Origin: Fimenecus sp052169395 | GTDB taxonomy: Bacteria > Bacillota > Clostridia > Oscillospirales > Acutalibacteraceae | NCBI GenBank assembly: GCA_052169395.1 | Contig: JBQNCN010000001.1 | Location: 496,001-560,000 of the forward strand | Direction of reading: 5' to 3' | Length of the DNA stretch: 64,000 nucleotides | Part shown: one piece after another, positions 42,487 to 51,281 of the stretch | Layout: the number at the start of each line of letters is the position of its first letter | How positions within the stretch are numbered: the first letter of the stretch is position 1 | Position numbers and translations under genes: made by a program | The notes under the pieces: model-generated | The model's database searches: none | What the model was told of the DNA's origin: nothing | Seen by the model: the letters and a program-made list of their open reading frames with translations, nothing else

Positions 42487-43672
42487 TTTTATATTTTTCC
42501 TCTACAACAAATTCCTTTTCAACAGTTTTTCTTCCAAAAAGATGTATAATACCATCATCATTAAGTACCTTGATAATCATAATGAACACAGGCATAATAA
42601 AAATTCCGATAAATCCGAAAAGTTGCGAACCAATATACATCGCCATAAGCTCTAAAAATGCGGGTATTCCAAGCTGTCCGGCAATAAGCTTAGGCTCTAT
42701 AACCTGTCTTATTATAGTAATTACTATATACATAACAATTATAGCAATACCCAGCTTATAATTTCCAAGAATAAATTCCCAAATTGCCCAAGGCCAAAGC
42801 ACTGTGCCTGTTCCCAAAACCGGAACAATATCAATAATGGCGGTAAGACCCGCTATAACAAAAATATATCCTCCAGTATAAATTTTTGCAAATTTAAACA
42901 TATACAAAAATAGTGAAAGTTCTGCAAAAGTAATCAACATAATAAGTCCATATGCTTTAAAAAGCTTTTTAAGTGTGGAAAAAACAATACGCTTTGTTCG
43001 TATAAGATTTTCAGCATGAGAACGTGAAAGCTTTAAAATAAGTGTTCTTACCGTTTTGTAATCCGATGTCATAAAGCAACAACAAATAATTGATACCAAA
43101 ATACCTACAAGTATCACCGGAACACGCTTTATAGAACTTAAAATCCCATCCGTATTATTCGTTATGTTTTTAAAAATTGAAGAATTAAAAAACATTCCTG
43201 TCCACGAAAATCCACTGTTATCTGAAGCCGCACCTGTAAGAACATCATACATTTTATTTATATTAGAAATAAAATTATCTTTGATATTAAGTGGAAGCAT
43301 ATGAAGTTTTGTATTTATAAACGCCACCATAGTATCCTTTATCTGCGTGGAGTTTGTAAATTGTGATTTTATATTGATAATAAATTCTTTTATTGTAGTC
43401 GCAATTTCATTTACTAAAAAGCCTATAAATAAACCTATAACACCTACTACAATCAATACTAAAAGCATTGACCATAATCCCCTTCCAACTCTTGTTTTTT
43501 CAGTTAATTTCTCTACGGGTTTCTGTAAAAGCATTGCTATAAAAAGTGCTATAATAAATGGTGATAAGGTCCAGAAAAAAAACTTTAAAAATATATAAAA
43601 AATCAGCAAAACTGTTGCAATATATGTAAAACTTACTAAAAAATATTTTTTCTTTTCAAATTCACTGATCAT
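42479..43672 (-). CDS. AI-2E (TqsA/PerM) family membrane protein
   Basis: 397 residues with about seven to eight hydrophobic segments and the family's large central domain. Marks: FIIALFIAMLLQKPVEKL near the N-terminus; DIVPVLGTGTVLWPWAIWEFI, and RQVIEPKLIAGQLGIPAFLEL in the C-terminal half. Members export small molecules or exchange sodium for protons; the substrate cannot be predicted. Upstream of and coupled to the CpsB-like gene. Confidence 0.9.
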   Translation of the reverse strand: MISEFEKKKYFLVSFTYIATVLLIFYIFLKFFFWTLSPFIIALFIAMLLQKPVEKLTEKTRVGRGLWSMLLVLIVVGVIGLFIGFLVNEIATTIKEFIINIKSQFTNSTQIKDTMVAFINTKLHMLPLNIKDNFISNINKMYDVLTGAASDNSGFSWTGMFFNSSIFKNITNNTDGILSSIKRVPVILVGILVSIICCCFMTSDYKTVRTLILKLSRSHAENLIRTKRIVFSTLKKLFKAYGLIMLITFAELSLFLYMFKFAKIYTGGYIFVIAGLTAIIDIVPVLGTGTVLWPWAIWEFILGNYKLGIAIIVMYIVITIIRQVIEPKLIAGQLGIPAFLELMAMYIGSQLFGFIGIFIMPVFIMIIKVLNDDGIIHLFGRKTVEKEFVVEEKYKND

Positions 43673-43756
43673 AATTCACCCGTATAAATTTATTCAAGAT
43701 AATTTTATAATATTATATTGCATAATACAACACCGCATCATTAAAATTTCCAATAG

Positions 43757-43830
43757 TCTAATAATAGTTAGTATACTTTTACTAAGATTAGTCCATTTTG
43801 ATTTGACTATAATGTTATAAATGCTATAAT
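43757..43830 (+). promoter_or_regulatory. nfn operon promoter with upstream dyad
   Basis: TTGACT (43803-43808), 16-bp spacer, TATAAT (43825-43830). Just upstream, around GTATAC (43771-43776), lies an imperfect dyad: CTAAT..TAGT on the left and ACTAAGATTAG on the right (43758-43791). Possibly an operator; no regulator can be named. Confidence 0.6.
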
Positions 43831-43881
43831 TTTTATATATTAATATATAAAAATTATGTCGTGTACTTACGGAGGAAAAAT

Positions 43882-44736
43882 ATGTATAAAATCCTAAAAG
43901 CCGAACACCTTGTAGGAGACGATTATCTTATGGTAATTAAAGCACCGTATATTGCCAGAAAATGTGAACCCGGGCAGTTTTTAATCACTATAAACGGAGA
44001 AAAAGGAGAACGAATACCCCTGACAATATGCGACTATGATCGTGAAAACGATACTGTTACAATTGTATTTCAGGTTGTAGGCGCCTCCACAAAAAAAATG
44101 ACCACATTAAAAGCTGGTGACTGCTTCACGGATATTGTAGGTCCTTTAGGAAAACCTTCAGATTTAGTTGATACTCCTCTTCCACGCCTGAGAAATGAAA
44201 AAATTATTTTTATAGCAGGAGGCGTTGGTGCCGCACCGGTTTATCCTCAAGTCAAATGGTTATATGAAAACGGCATAGAATGTGATGTAATAATAGGTGC
44301 ACGAAATAAAGATCTTATAATTTTGGAAGAAGAAATGCGCAAGATTGCAAAAAATGTATATATCACTACCGATGACGGATCTTATGGAGAGAAAGGCGTT
44401 GTAACCGATGTTTTAAAAAGACTTGTAAATGAAGAGGGTAAAAAATACACAAAATGTATTGCAATAGGTCCTGTAATAATGATGAAATTTGTAGCGCTTA
44501 CAACAAAAGCAATGGGTATTCCTACAGTTGTTTCCATGAATCCTATTATGATTGACGGTACCGGAATGTGTGGAGCATGTAGACTTATGGTTGACGGAAA
44601 TATCAAATTCGCCTGTGTTGACGGTCCGGAATTTGACGGTCATCTTGTAAATTTCGATCTTGCCATGAAAAGACAAAGACAATATCCTGATGAAGAAAAA
44701 ACGGCACTTGACGCAATAAATAAGGAAATGGCATAG
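43882..44736 (+). CDS. nfnA: NfnA: NADH-dependent ferredoxin-NADP+ oxidoreductase, small subunit
   Basis: 284 residues. FAD/NAD-binding reductase of the dihydroorotate dehydrogenase electron-transfer type: FAD-binding beta barrel (CEPGQFLIT, RIPLTICDYD), NAD-binding half with FIAGGVGAAPVYPQ, and the C-terminal [2Fe-2S] cysteines in GTGMCGACRLMV...CVDGPEFDGH. Pairs with NfnB to couple NADH and reduced ferredoxin oxidation to NADP+ reduction by flavin-based bifurcation. The ATG follows GGAGG at a normal distance. Confidence 0.92.
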   Translation: MYKILKAEHLVGDDYLMVIKAPYIARKCEPGQFLITINGEKGERIPLTICDYDRENDTVTIVFQVVGASTKKMTTLKAGDCFTDIVGPLGKPSDLVDTPLPRLRNEKIIFIAGGVGAAPVYPQVKWLYENGIECDVIIGARNKDLIILEEEMRKIAKNVYITTDDGSYGEKGVVTDVLKRLVNEEGKKYTKCIAIGPVIMMKFVALTTKAMGIPTVVSMNPIMIDGTGMCGACRLMVDGNIKFACVDGPEFDGHLVNFDLAMKRQRQYPDEEKTALDAINKEMA

Positions 44737-44745
44737 GGGTTAATT

Positions 44746-46659
44746 ATGAATAAATCACTTACTAAAACGCCTGTTAAAGAACAAAATCCAAAAATAAGAG
44801 CAACCAACTTTGAAGAAGTTTGTATGGGATATACAGACAGTGAGGCCATACTTGAAGCTGACAGATGCTTAAACTGTAAAAATCCACGTTGTGTAAAAGG
44901 ATGTCCTGTAGGCATACATATTCCACAGTTTATTCAGAAAATTAAGGAAAACGACCTTAAAGGTGCAGCAGACGAAATTGCACTAACCTCTTCTCTGCCA
45001 GCAGTTTGTGGAAGAGTCTGCCCACAAGAAACACAGTGTGAGGGCATGTGCATAAGAGGTATAAAAGGTGAAAGCGTTGCTATAGGAAAACTCGAAAGAT
45101 ACGTTGCTGACTGGGCAAGAGCACATAATTACAACGCTTCAAAAGTAAGTAAACCTAACGGAAAAAAAATTGCTGTTATCGGCTCAGGACCATCAGGTCT
45201 TACATGTGCAGGAGATTTGGCAAAATTAGGATATGATGTAACAATATTTGAAGCTTTCCACAAACCAGGAGGAGTTTTAATTTACGGAATCCCGGAATTC
45301 AGACTTCCGAAAGACGGCGTTGTAATTCCTGAAATTGAAAATGTAAAAAAACTTGGCGTTAAATTTGAAATGAATGTGGTTGTAGGACGTTCAATCACAG
45401 TTGATGAACTCTTATATGATGAAGGCTATGATGCCGTATTCTTAGGCACAGGTGCAGGACTTCCAAAATTCATGAATATTCCGGGAGAATCTGCAAACGG
45501 TGTGTATTCAGCAAATGAATTTTTAACTAGAAACAATCTTATGAAAGCTTTTGAACACGATTCTGACACACCTATAAAATGCGGTAAAAGAGTTGTTGTC
45601 GTAGGCGGTGGCAATGTTGCCATGGATGCCGCAAGAACCGCTTTAAGACTCGGTGCAGAAACACACATAGTATACAGACGTTCGGAGAACGAACTTCCTG
45701 CAAGACGTGAAGAAATCCATCATGCAAAGCAAGAGGGCATAATTTTTGATCTGCTTCAAAATCCAATTGAAATTCTTACCGACAAAAACGATAATGTATG
45801 TGGAATTAAAATACAAAGAATGCAGCTTGGGGAGGCTGATGCAACTGGAAGAAGACGCCCCGTAGCAATCCCCGGAGATATATATGAACTTGAATGTGAT
45901 ACGGTCATTATGTCTCTCGGAACTTCTCCAAATCCTCTTATTTCATCAACAACCGTCGGACTGGAATCAGACCAATGGGGTTGTATTGTTGCAAAAGAGG
46001 AAAATGGAGAAACATCAAAAAAAGGAGTTTATGCAGGCGGTGATGCGGTAACCGGAGCTGCAACAGTCATTCTCGCAATGGGTGCAGGAAAAGCTGCAGC
46101 AAACGGCATTGACGAATATTTAAAAGCAAAGGATATTGCAAATAAAAATAAGTTTTTAAAGCTTGCAAGAGCAAGATTTTCCTGCAGGAAATTTGACAGT
46201 ACCGCAATAGAAGACGAAAAGCTGAATATTATTTTAGAAGCCGCAAAGCTTGCACCGACCGCACTCAACAATCAGCCGCAAAAGATTTATCTTCTAAAAA
46301 GTGAAAAAGCTCTTCAAAATGCGGCAAAGCTTACCGCTTGCACCTACGGCGCACCTGTTATTGCTCTTATAACCTATGATAAGACCAAGGTATTTACTTA
46401 TCCGAACGAAAACTATAATTCAGGCATTGAAGATGCCACCATTGTTGCAACTCATATGATGCTTGCAGCAGAATCGGAAGGAATAAGCAGCTGCTTTATA
46501 AACCGTTTTAACCCGGATGAAGCAAAAGAGATTTTCGAGCTTCCGAAAAATGAAATTCCCGTTATGCTGCTTGATTTCGGCTATAAAGGAGAGGGAAGTC
46601 TCCCAACTCCACGCCATTTTGCAAGCAAAGAAATTTCAGAATTTGTAGAATATAAATAA
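44746..46659 (+). CDS. nfnB: NfnB/GltD-like large subunit fused to a nitroreductase domain
   Basis: 637 residues; ordinary NfnB is about 465. Residues 1-465: N-terminal [4Fe-4S] cysteines (CLNCKNPRCVKGCPVG, CGRVCPQETQCEGMC), FAD motif GSGPSGLTCAG, NADPH motif VVGGGNVAMDAARTALRLG and YRRSENELPARREE, ending GAATVILAMGAGKAAANGI. Residues about 470-637: a nitroreductase-fold domain, ARFSCRKF, EAAKLAPTALNNQPQ and GIEDATIVATHMMLAAESEGISSCF, with FMN-binding residues. One continuous frame, no stop, so a true fusion. GltD-like function is an alternative, but the adjoining nfnA argues for Nfn. Starts 9 bp after nfnA. Confidence 0.9.
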   Translation: MNKSLTKTPVKEQNPKIRATNFEEVCMGYTDSEAILEADRCLNCKNPRCVKGCPVGIHIPQFIQKIKENDLKGAADEIALTSSLPAVCGRVCPQETQCEGMCIRGIKGESVAIGKLERYVADWARAHNYNASKVSKPNGKKIAVIGSGPSGLTCAGDLAKLGYDVTIFEAFHKPGGVLIYGIPEFRLPKDGVVIPEIENVKKLGVKFEMNVVVGRSITVDELLYDEGYDAVFLGTGAGLPKFMNIPGESANGVYSANEFLTRNNLMKAFEHDSDTPIKCGKRVVVVGGGNVAMDAARTALRLGAETHIVYRRSENELPARREEIHHAKQEGIIFDLLQNPIEILTDKNDNVCGIKIQRMQLGEADATGRRRPVAIPGDIYELECDTVIMSLGTSPNPLISSTTVGLESDQWGCIVAKEENGETSKKGVYAGGDAVTGAATVILAMGAGKAAANGIDEYLKAKDIANKNKFLKLARARFSCRKFDSTAIEDEKLNIILEAAKLAPTALNNQPQKIYLLKSEKALQNAAKLTACTYGAPVIALITYDKTKVFTYPNENYNSGIEDATIVATHMMLAAESEGISSCFINRFNPDEAKEIFELPKNEIPVMLLDFGYKGEGSLPTPRHFASKEISEFVEYK

Positions 46660-46664
46660 ATAAA

Positions 46665-46695
46665 AAATATCGGACTTATCGTCCGATATTTTTTA
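46665..46695. terminator. Bidirectional terminator at 46.7 kb
   Basis: AAAAATATCGGACT/CGTCCGATATTTTTT between convergent nfnB and the methyltransferase gene. Confidence 0.85.
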
Positions 46696-46706
46696 TTTAA
46701 GAAAAT

Positions 46707-47495
46707 TTATTTTATACCCGTTAAAATTGCAGAGCCGCTAAGCTTAAATAATCTGCCTTCTTTTTCACTCATAAAAAGTCCCTTGGAAGTTTCTATAAAC
46801 TCAACCTTTTCATAGCCTGCTTCCTTAAGGCATTTTACGAAGTTCTCCATATCTCCGTAGCGTGATTTGCTCATTAAATCATGTATGGCAAAGCACCCGC
46901 CCTTTTTAAGTACGCGAAGAGATTCAAGCAAAAGCTCCTGTTTATCTTTTCCCATAATATTATGATAAACATAATTGCTTGTTATCGCATCAAAGCTTTC
47001 ATCGGGAAAATCAAGCTTTATTGCATTTCCATTTTTAAATTCGGTATTTAACACACCCTCCGCCTTGGCATTATTTTCACAAAGCTGCTTTGAAAATGAC
47101 GCATATTCCTTCCCCCAACGGTCTACTCCGATGATATGCCCATTCGGATTTTTCTTTGCAATCGCAATAGACAATGCACCTGAACCGCAGCCTATATCAA
47201 GACATTTCTGCCCTGCTTTAAGCTTCACATATCCTGCAGTTCCGTCAACTATTCGTCTTGACAACTGTCTTTTCCCTTTATATGAGAACGCTCTATAAGC
47301 AAGCACGCTCCAAACAGCCATATAGCCGACTGCTAAAAATACAGAAAACAATATTACACTGACAAAAATTTTAAGCTTTAAGCTTGAAAAGCTTCCAAAA
47401 AAAGCCGCAACAAAAATACCAAAGCATATTATTGAACCTGAAATACTGCCAATCAACATATTTTTAGGTACCCAATTTTTATAATCCGCCTTCAT
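46707..47495 (-). CDS. Membrane-anchored SAM-dependent methyltransferase
   Basis: 262 residues. Two hydrophobic N-terminal segments (about 14-33 and 40-64), then a class I methyltransferase domain: SAM motif CLDIGCGSGALSIAIAKKNP (about 98-117), VDRWG, ITSNYVYHNI and RVLKKGGCFAIHDL. UbiE/Methyltransf_11 type; substrate unknown, possibly a lipid or quinone-like molecule given the membrane anchor. Monocistronic. Confidence 0.85.
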   Translation of the reverse strand: MKADYKNWVPKNMLIGSISGSIICFGIFVAAFFGSFSSLKLKIFVSVILFSVFLAVGYMAVWSVLAYRAFSYKGKRQLSRRIVDGTAGYVKLKAGQKCLDIGCGSGALSIAIAKKNPNGHIIGVDRWGKEYASFSKQLCENNAKAEGVLNTEFKNGNAIKLDFPDESFDAITSNYVYHNIMGKDKQELLLESLRVLKKGGCFAIHDLMSKSRYGDMENFVKCLKEAGYEKVEFIETSKGLFMSEKEGRLFKLSGSAILTGIK

Positions 47496-47557
47496 CTACA
47501 TCAACTCCATTTGTTAGTTTAAACTAACTATATACCTTATCCATTAACTTTTCAACA

Positions 47558-47584
47558 AAAAAAGAGCCTCACGGCTCTTTTTTG
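47558..47584 (-). terminator. Terminator after nadE
   Basis: Minus-strand AAAAAAGAGCC-GTG-AGGCTCTTTTTTT, about 10 bp past the nadE stop. Confidence 0.8.
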
Positions 47585-47589
47585 TTATT

Positions 47590-49494
47590 TTATACAAAAC
47601 AATTATAGGAGGCATCGCTGGGCATTCGCAAATCGCCTCTCGGAGAAAGACTTACAGAGCCTATTTTAGGTCCGTCAGGAAGACAAGATCGCTTAAATTG
47701 ATTAACAAAAAAACGTTTGAAAAATATATCAATATATCGTTCAATTTCCGTCTTTGAATATTTAACAGAAAAAGCTCTGCTTGCCATAAAAATAAGTGTT
47801 TCTCTTGTCTTTCCAAAACGTATAAACCAATATATGAAAAAATCAAACAACTCATACGGTCCAAGCTTTTCTTCAGTCTTTTGCATTATATCCCCGTTTT
47901 CATCAGGCGGTAAAAGTTCCGGTGATACCGGGGTTTCTAAAATATCCTTTAAAATTGCTGAAATTACACTATCACTTTTCTTTTCTTCATATGAAATAAT
48001 ATAACGAATAAGCGTTTTCGGAACAGAACAATTAATACCATACATACTCATATGATCCGCATTAAAAGTACACCATCCAAGTGCAAGTTCGGACAAATCA
48101 CCTGTACCGATAAGAAGAGCATTCTCTTTATTTGCCAAATCCATTAAAATTTGCGTGCGTTCCCTTGCTTGTGAATTTTCATAGGTTATATCATAAACGT
48201 TTTCATCTTGACCGATATCATTAAAATGCATTAGGCATGATTTTTTTATACTTATTTCTCTGAAACTTGCAGAAAATGCTTTTATAAGAGATACCGCATT
48301 AGTATAAGTTCTTCCGGTTGTTCCAAAACCGGGCATCGTAACAGCAATCAGATTTTCGTGTGAAAGGTTAAGTTCATCAAGCGCTCTTATTGCCGCAATA
48401 AACGCAAGCGTGGAATCAAGTCCACCGGAAAGTCCCAATATAATCTTTTCACAATGAATATGCCTCATTCTTTTAATAATTGCATAACTTTGCATTAAAA
48501 GTATCTCTTCACAGCGCTTTTCTCGTTCTTCAAAATCTGTAGGAATAAATGGATAGGGATAAAAATCCTTATCATTATATTCATCTGAAACCGGTGCAGT
48601 AGGGATAGAAACAACCCTATACTCTTGATTTACAGCAATTTCATTATCAGAAAAAATTCCGTTCCTCATTCTCTCACTTTGCGTTCTTTGAACATCAACT
48701 ATTCCTCTTGCTATACTACCGCCAACTTCAAACCTCTTACTTTCCGAAATAATACTTCCGTTATCAGCAATCAAACAACCGCCTGAAAACACCAAATCCT
48801 GAGTGGACTCTCCTATCCCAGCATTTGCATATATATACGCACAATAATTTTTGGCGGAAGTAATTTCTATAAGTTTTTTTCGATATTCGTTTTTTGTAAG
48901 CGTTTCATTTGAAGCAGAAAGATTCGCAATTATATTTGCACCTTTGAGACATAGTTCTGTTGAAGAAGAAAGCGGAGCCCATAAATCTTCACAAATTTCA
49001 ATTCCTAAAACAGCATCTTCGGAAAGAGCAAAAAGTAAATTTCCAAAAGGTACAGTTCTACCTTTTATTCCTATACTTGTATCAGATATATCAAACCCTG
49101 AACGAAACCATCGTTTTTGATAACATTCATTATAATTCGGTATATATTTCTTTGGAACTATTCCTAAAATTCTTCCTCTTTTAATTACTGCAGCACAGTT
49201 ATAAAGAGCTGCACCTATTTTTAGCGGCAAGCCTATAACCGCAACTGCCGAATATTCCTTTGTAAAGTCAGCAAAATCTATAAGTGCTTTTTCAGCTTCA
49301 AGTAAAAGTGTTTGTTGAAGGAATAAATCTCCACAGGTATAACCCGTCAAATAAAGTTCAGGAAAAACAACGATACTTGACCCATATTCAACTTCTTTTG
49401 CAAAAAATAATTTTGCATTTCTTAAATTATATTGAATATCGGCCACTACAATTTCAGGAGAAACTGCAGAAACTTTATAAAAATCAGTTATCAT
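47590..49494 (-). CDS. nadE: Glutamine-dependent NAD+ synthetase
   Basis: 634 residues, the two-domain form. N-terminal nitrilase-type glutaminase (FPELYLTGYTCGDLF with the Glu, PKKYIPNYNECYQKRWF with the Lys, IEICEDLWAP with the Cys) and C-terminal synthetase with the P-loop LGLSGGLDSTLAF and GTGDLSELALGW. Catalyses the last step of NAD synthesis. Together with nadB-nadC it completes much of the route; NadA and NadD are not in the window. Overlaps nothing; 2 bp after yfbR. Confidence 0.96.
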   Translation of the reverse strand: MITDFYKVSAVSPEIVVADIQYNLRNAKLFFAKEVEYGSSIVVFPELYLTGYTCGDLFLQQTLLLEAEKALIDFADFTKEYSAVAVIGLPLKIGAALYNCAAVIKRGRILGIVPKKYIPNYNECYQKRWFRSGFDISDTSIGIKGRTVPFGNLLFALSEDAVLGIEICEDLWAPLSSSTELCLKGANIIANLSASNETLTKNEYRKKLIEITSAKNYCAYIYANAGIGESTQDLVFSGGCLIADNGSIISESKRFEVGGSIARGIVDVQRTQSERMRNGIFSDNEIAVNQEYRVVSIPTAPVSDEYNDKDFYPYPFIPTDFEEREKRCEEILLMQSYAIIKRMRHIHCEKIILGLSGGLDSTLAFIAAIRALDELNLSHENLIAVTMPGFGTTGRTYTNAVSLIKAFSASFREISIKKSCLMHFNDIGQDENVYDITYENSQARERTQILMDLANKENALLIGTGDLSELALGWCTFNADHMSMYGINCSVPKTLIRYIISYEEKKSDSVISAILKDILETPVSPELLPPDENGDIMQKTEEKLGPYELFDFFIYWFIRFGKTRETLIFMASRAFSVKYSKTEIERYIDIFFKRFFVNQFKRSCLPDGPKIGSVSLSPRGDLRMPSDASYNCFV

Positions 49495-49496
49495 TT

Positions 49497-50093
49497 TTAC
49501 CTCTCATTAGATTTTGAAATTTTATCCAACGGCATTTCATAAGCGAATATAAATTCTTCTAAAAAAATATCCGCTTCTTTACAACAAAGTTTTTGAATAG
49601 CAAGCATTGTAGCCTTTTCAGCCTCTGAAAATTCACTATTTCCAGCCTTTCGTTCCTCTATGCATTTGATAAGAGCAGAAATTTTATCTGCAGCTTTAAC
49701 AAGTTTCCAAAGTTCTTTTTCACTCTCAGTTTCGGTTAAAAGGCTTTTATAATTATTTCTCATATCTTCAGGTAACATTTCTAAAAGAGTTTTTGATGCT
49801 TCTCTTTCAATAGTTCCGAAAATATTACGCATTTCTTCAGATTTATATTTTATCGGGGTTGGCATATCCCCAGTAATTATTTCAGGTGTATCGTGATAAA
49901 GTCCTAAAAGCGCAACTCTTTCTGAATTATAAACTTTGCCAAGTCGTTTATTGCCTATCACCGCAAGCGAATGTGCCAACATTGAAACCTCAAAGCTGTG
50001 TTGTGCCAAATTTTCATATGAGGTATTGCGCATAAGTGCCCATCTATTTATATATTTTGTTCTTGAAACAAATGCAAAAAATCCGTTTTCCAT
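49497..50093 (-). CDS. yfbR: 5'-deoxynucleotidase (YfbR-like HD hydrolase)
   Basis: 198 residues. HD-domain phosphohydrolase: RWALMRNTSYENLAQHSFEVSMLAH (N-terminal His/Trp/Arg block), GLYHDTPEIITGDMPTPIK with the HD pair, and KAADKISALIKC. It dephosphorylates 2'-deoxynucleoside monophosphates. Directly upstream of and probably co-transcribed with nadE. Confidence 0.93.
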   Translation of the reverse strand: MENGFFAFVSRTKYINRWALMRNTSYENLAQHSFEVSMLAHSLAVIGNKRLGKVYNSERVALLGLYHDTPEIITGDMPTPIKYKSEEMRNIFGTIEREASKTLLEMLPEDMRNNYKSLLTETESEKELWKLVKAADKISALIKCIEERKAGNSEFSEAEKATMLAIQKLCCKEADIFLEEFIFAYEMPLDKISKSNER

Positions 50094-50104
50094 ATCTATC
50101 CTTT

Positions 50105-50126
50105 ATAAAAGGCGGGATACCCCGCC
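50105..50126 (-). terminator. Terminator after the DUF4474 gene
   Basis: Minus-strand AAGGCGGGG-TAT-CCCGCCTT then TTAT, just before yfbR. Confidence 0.75.
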
Positions 50127-50134
50127 TTAATTTA

Positions 50135-51118
50135 TTAATAATTTAATGAACCTGTATCACGCCATACAAAATGAATTTCATTCCCGTTTCTTACAAAAGT
50201 ATCAAGGTCTTTTAGGGTTCCATATGTTTGTCTAAAACCGCAATCCTTAAATGCCTTTTCCATTGCAAGTACCATTCTGAAAGAATTTGCGACAATTTTT
50301 CCGTCTAAAACCATCTGTGCAGGGTTTCCCACACCGAATTTAAATCCCGTCAACCACCAGGTTTTTTCATCCCTATAAAAAATTCTGTTTCCGCTACGCC
50401 AATCGGCTTCGCTATCATATAAATCAAAATGCATCTGAAGCTCATGATCAGGATCTGCACACTGATAAACTTCGTTATTTGCTCTTGACTTTGTGTAAAC
50501 ACCTATTTCCGCACCACGAAAAACACCATAATTACCTTTCCACATCTGTATTCTGTAATCAAGCTCTTCCGCGTTATTTGTAAAATCAGCTTTTACAGTT
50601 CTATAAATCATATTCCCTATGGGTGCATAATCGTCATAAAGTGTCATAAACAGAGCTTCTCTTTGCCATGCATCTTTAAGTGAATAATATATTCCCTGTT
50701 CCGCATCATATCCATAACCTAAATCCATCTGAAACTTATCTATTGCCTGAAGAAAACTGCTTAAGGTAGGTTTTTCATTATTATCAGTATTTTCACTGTT
50801 CCCTTGAGCTGTATTATTCGGCATAAGTTGAGATGAATTTGACTCCCCGTCTGAAGATGATTTTGAACTTTTAAAATTAAAGTTCTTTTTCGTTCCTATT
50901 TCTGTTTTTTTAGTTGTTGTTACATTATCCTTTGGCATTGTTGTTGAAGTAGATGAAAAATCATCTTGAGATTTTGAATTTATCGTTATAGGTGTTCCAT
51001 TATTTTGAAGCATATTCTTGTTATCATCTTTCTTTTTCTTTTTTCCACAAGAGGAAAATACAGTTACAATTAAAACAAGCGAAATACATATCGCAATTAT
51101 TTTTTTAAAATTTTGCAT
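50135..51118 (-). CDS. Lipoprotein with a DUF4474 domain
   Basis: 327 residues. N-terminal signal with lipobox FSSC (Cys about 24) followed by a Lys/Asp-rich stretch, a Ser/Thr/Asn-rich linker to about 120, then a globular domain beginning FQMDLGYGYDAEQGIYYSLKD and containing IQMWKGNYGVFRGAEIGVYT, KTWWLTGFKFG and MVLDGKIVA. This matches DUF4474, whose function is unknown. Surface-anchored by inference. Monocistronic with a following terminator. Confidence 0.8.
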   Translation of the reverse strand: MQNFKKIIAICISLVLIVTVFSSCGKKKKKDDNKNMLQNNGTPITINSKSQDDFSSTSTTMPKDNVTTTKKTEIGTKKNFNFKSSKSSSDGESNSSQLMPNNTAQGNSENTDNNEKPTLSSFLQAIDKFQMDLGYGYDAEQGIYYSLKDAWQREALFMTLYDDYAPIGNMIYRTVKADFTNNAEELDYRIQMWKGNYGVFRGAEIGVYTKSRANNEVYQCADPDHELQMHFDLYDSEADWRSGNRIFYRDEKTWWLTGFKFGVGNPAQMVLDGKIVANSFRMVLAMEKAFKDCGFRQTYGTLKDLDTFVRNGNEIHFVWRDTGSLNY

Positions 51119-51281
51119 ATATTACACCCACCTTATTTATATTATATTTTAATTAAAACATAGTGTATCTTAAAAGTCAATCAATCATAAAAAGATTTTT
51201 TCTATTATTTATATATAATATATTTGATTATTATTTTTTTAAGCTATATAATTATATTGATAAATATTAGTGGAGGTAAAA

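Noticed and set aside
42363..42761. A 132-codon plus-strand frame.
   Set aside because: Antisense to the CpsB-like and AI-2E genes, no Shine-Dalgarno.
51270..51281. Upstream extension of the DUF2804 gene (and similar short extensions elsewhere).
   Set aside because: The extra codons lie in the Shine-Dalgarno region; the ATG right after GGAGG is the start.
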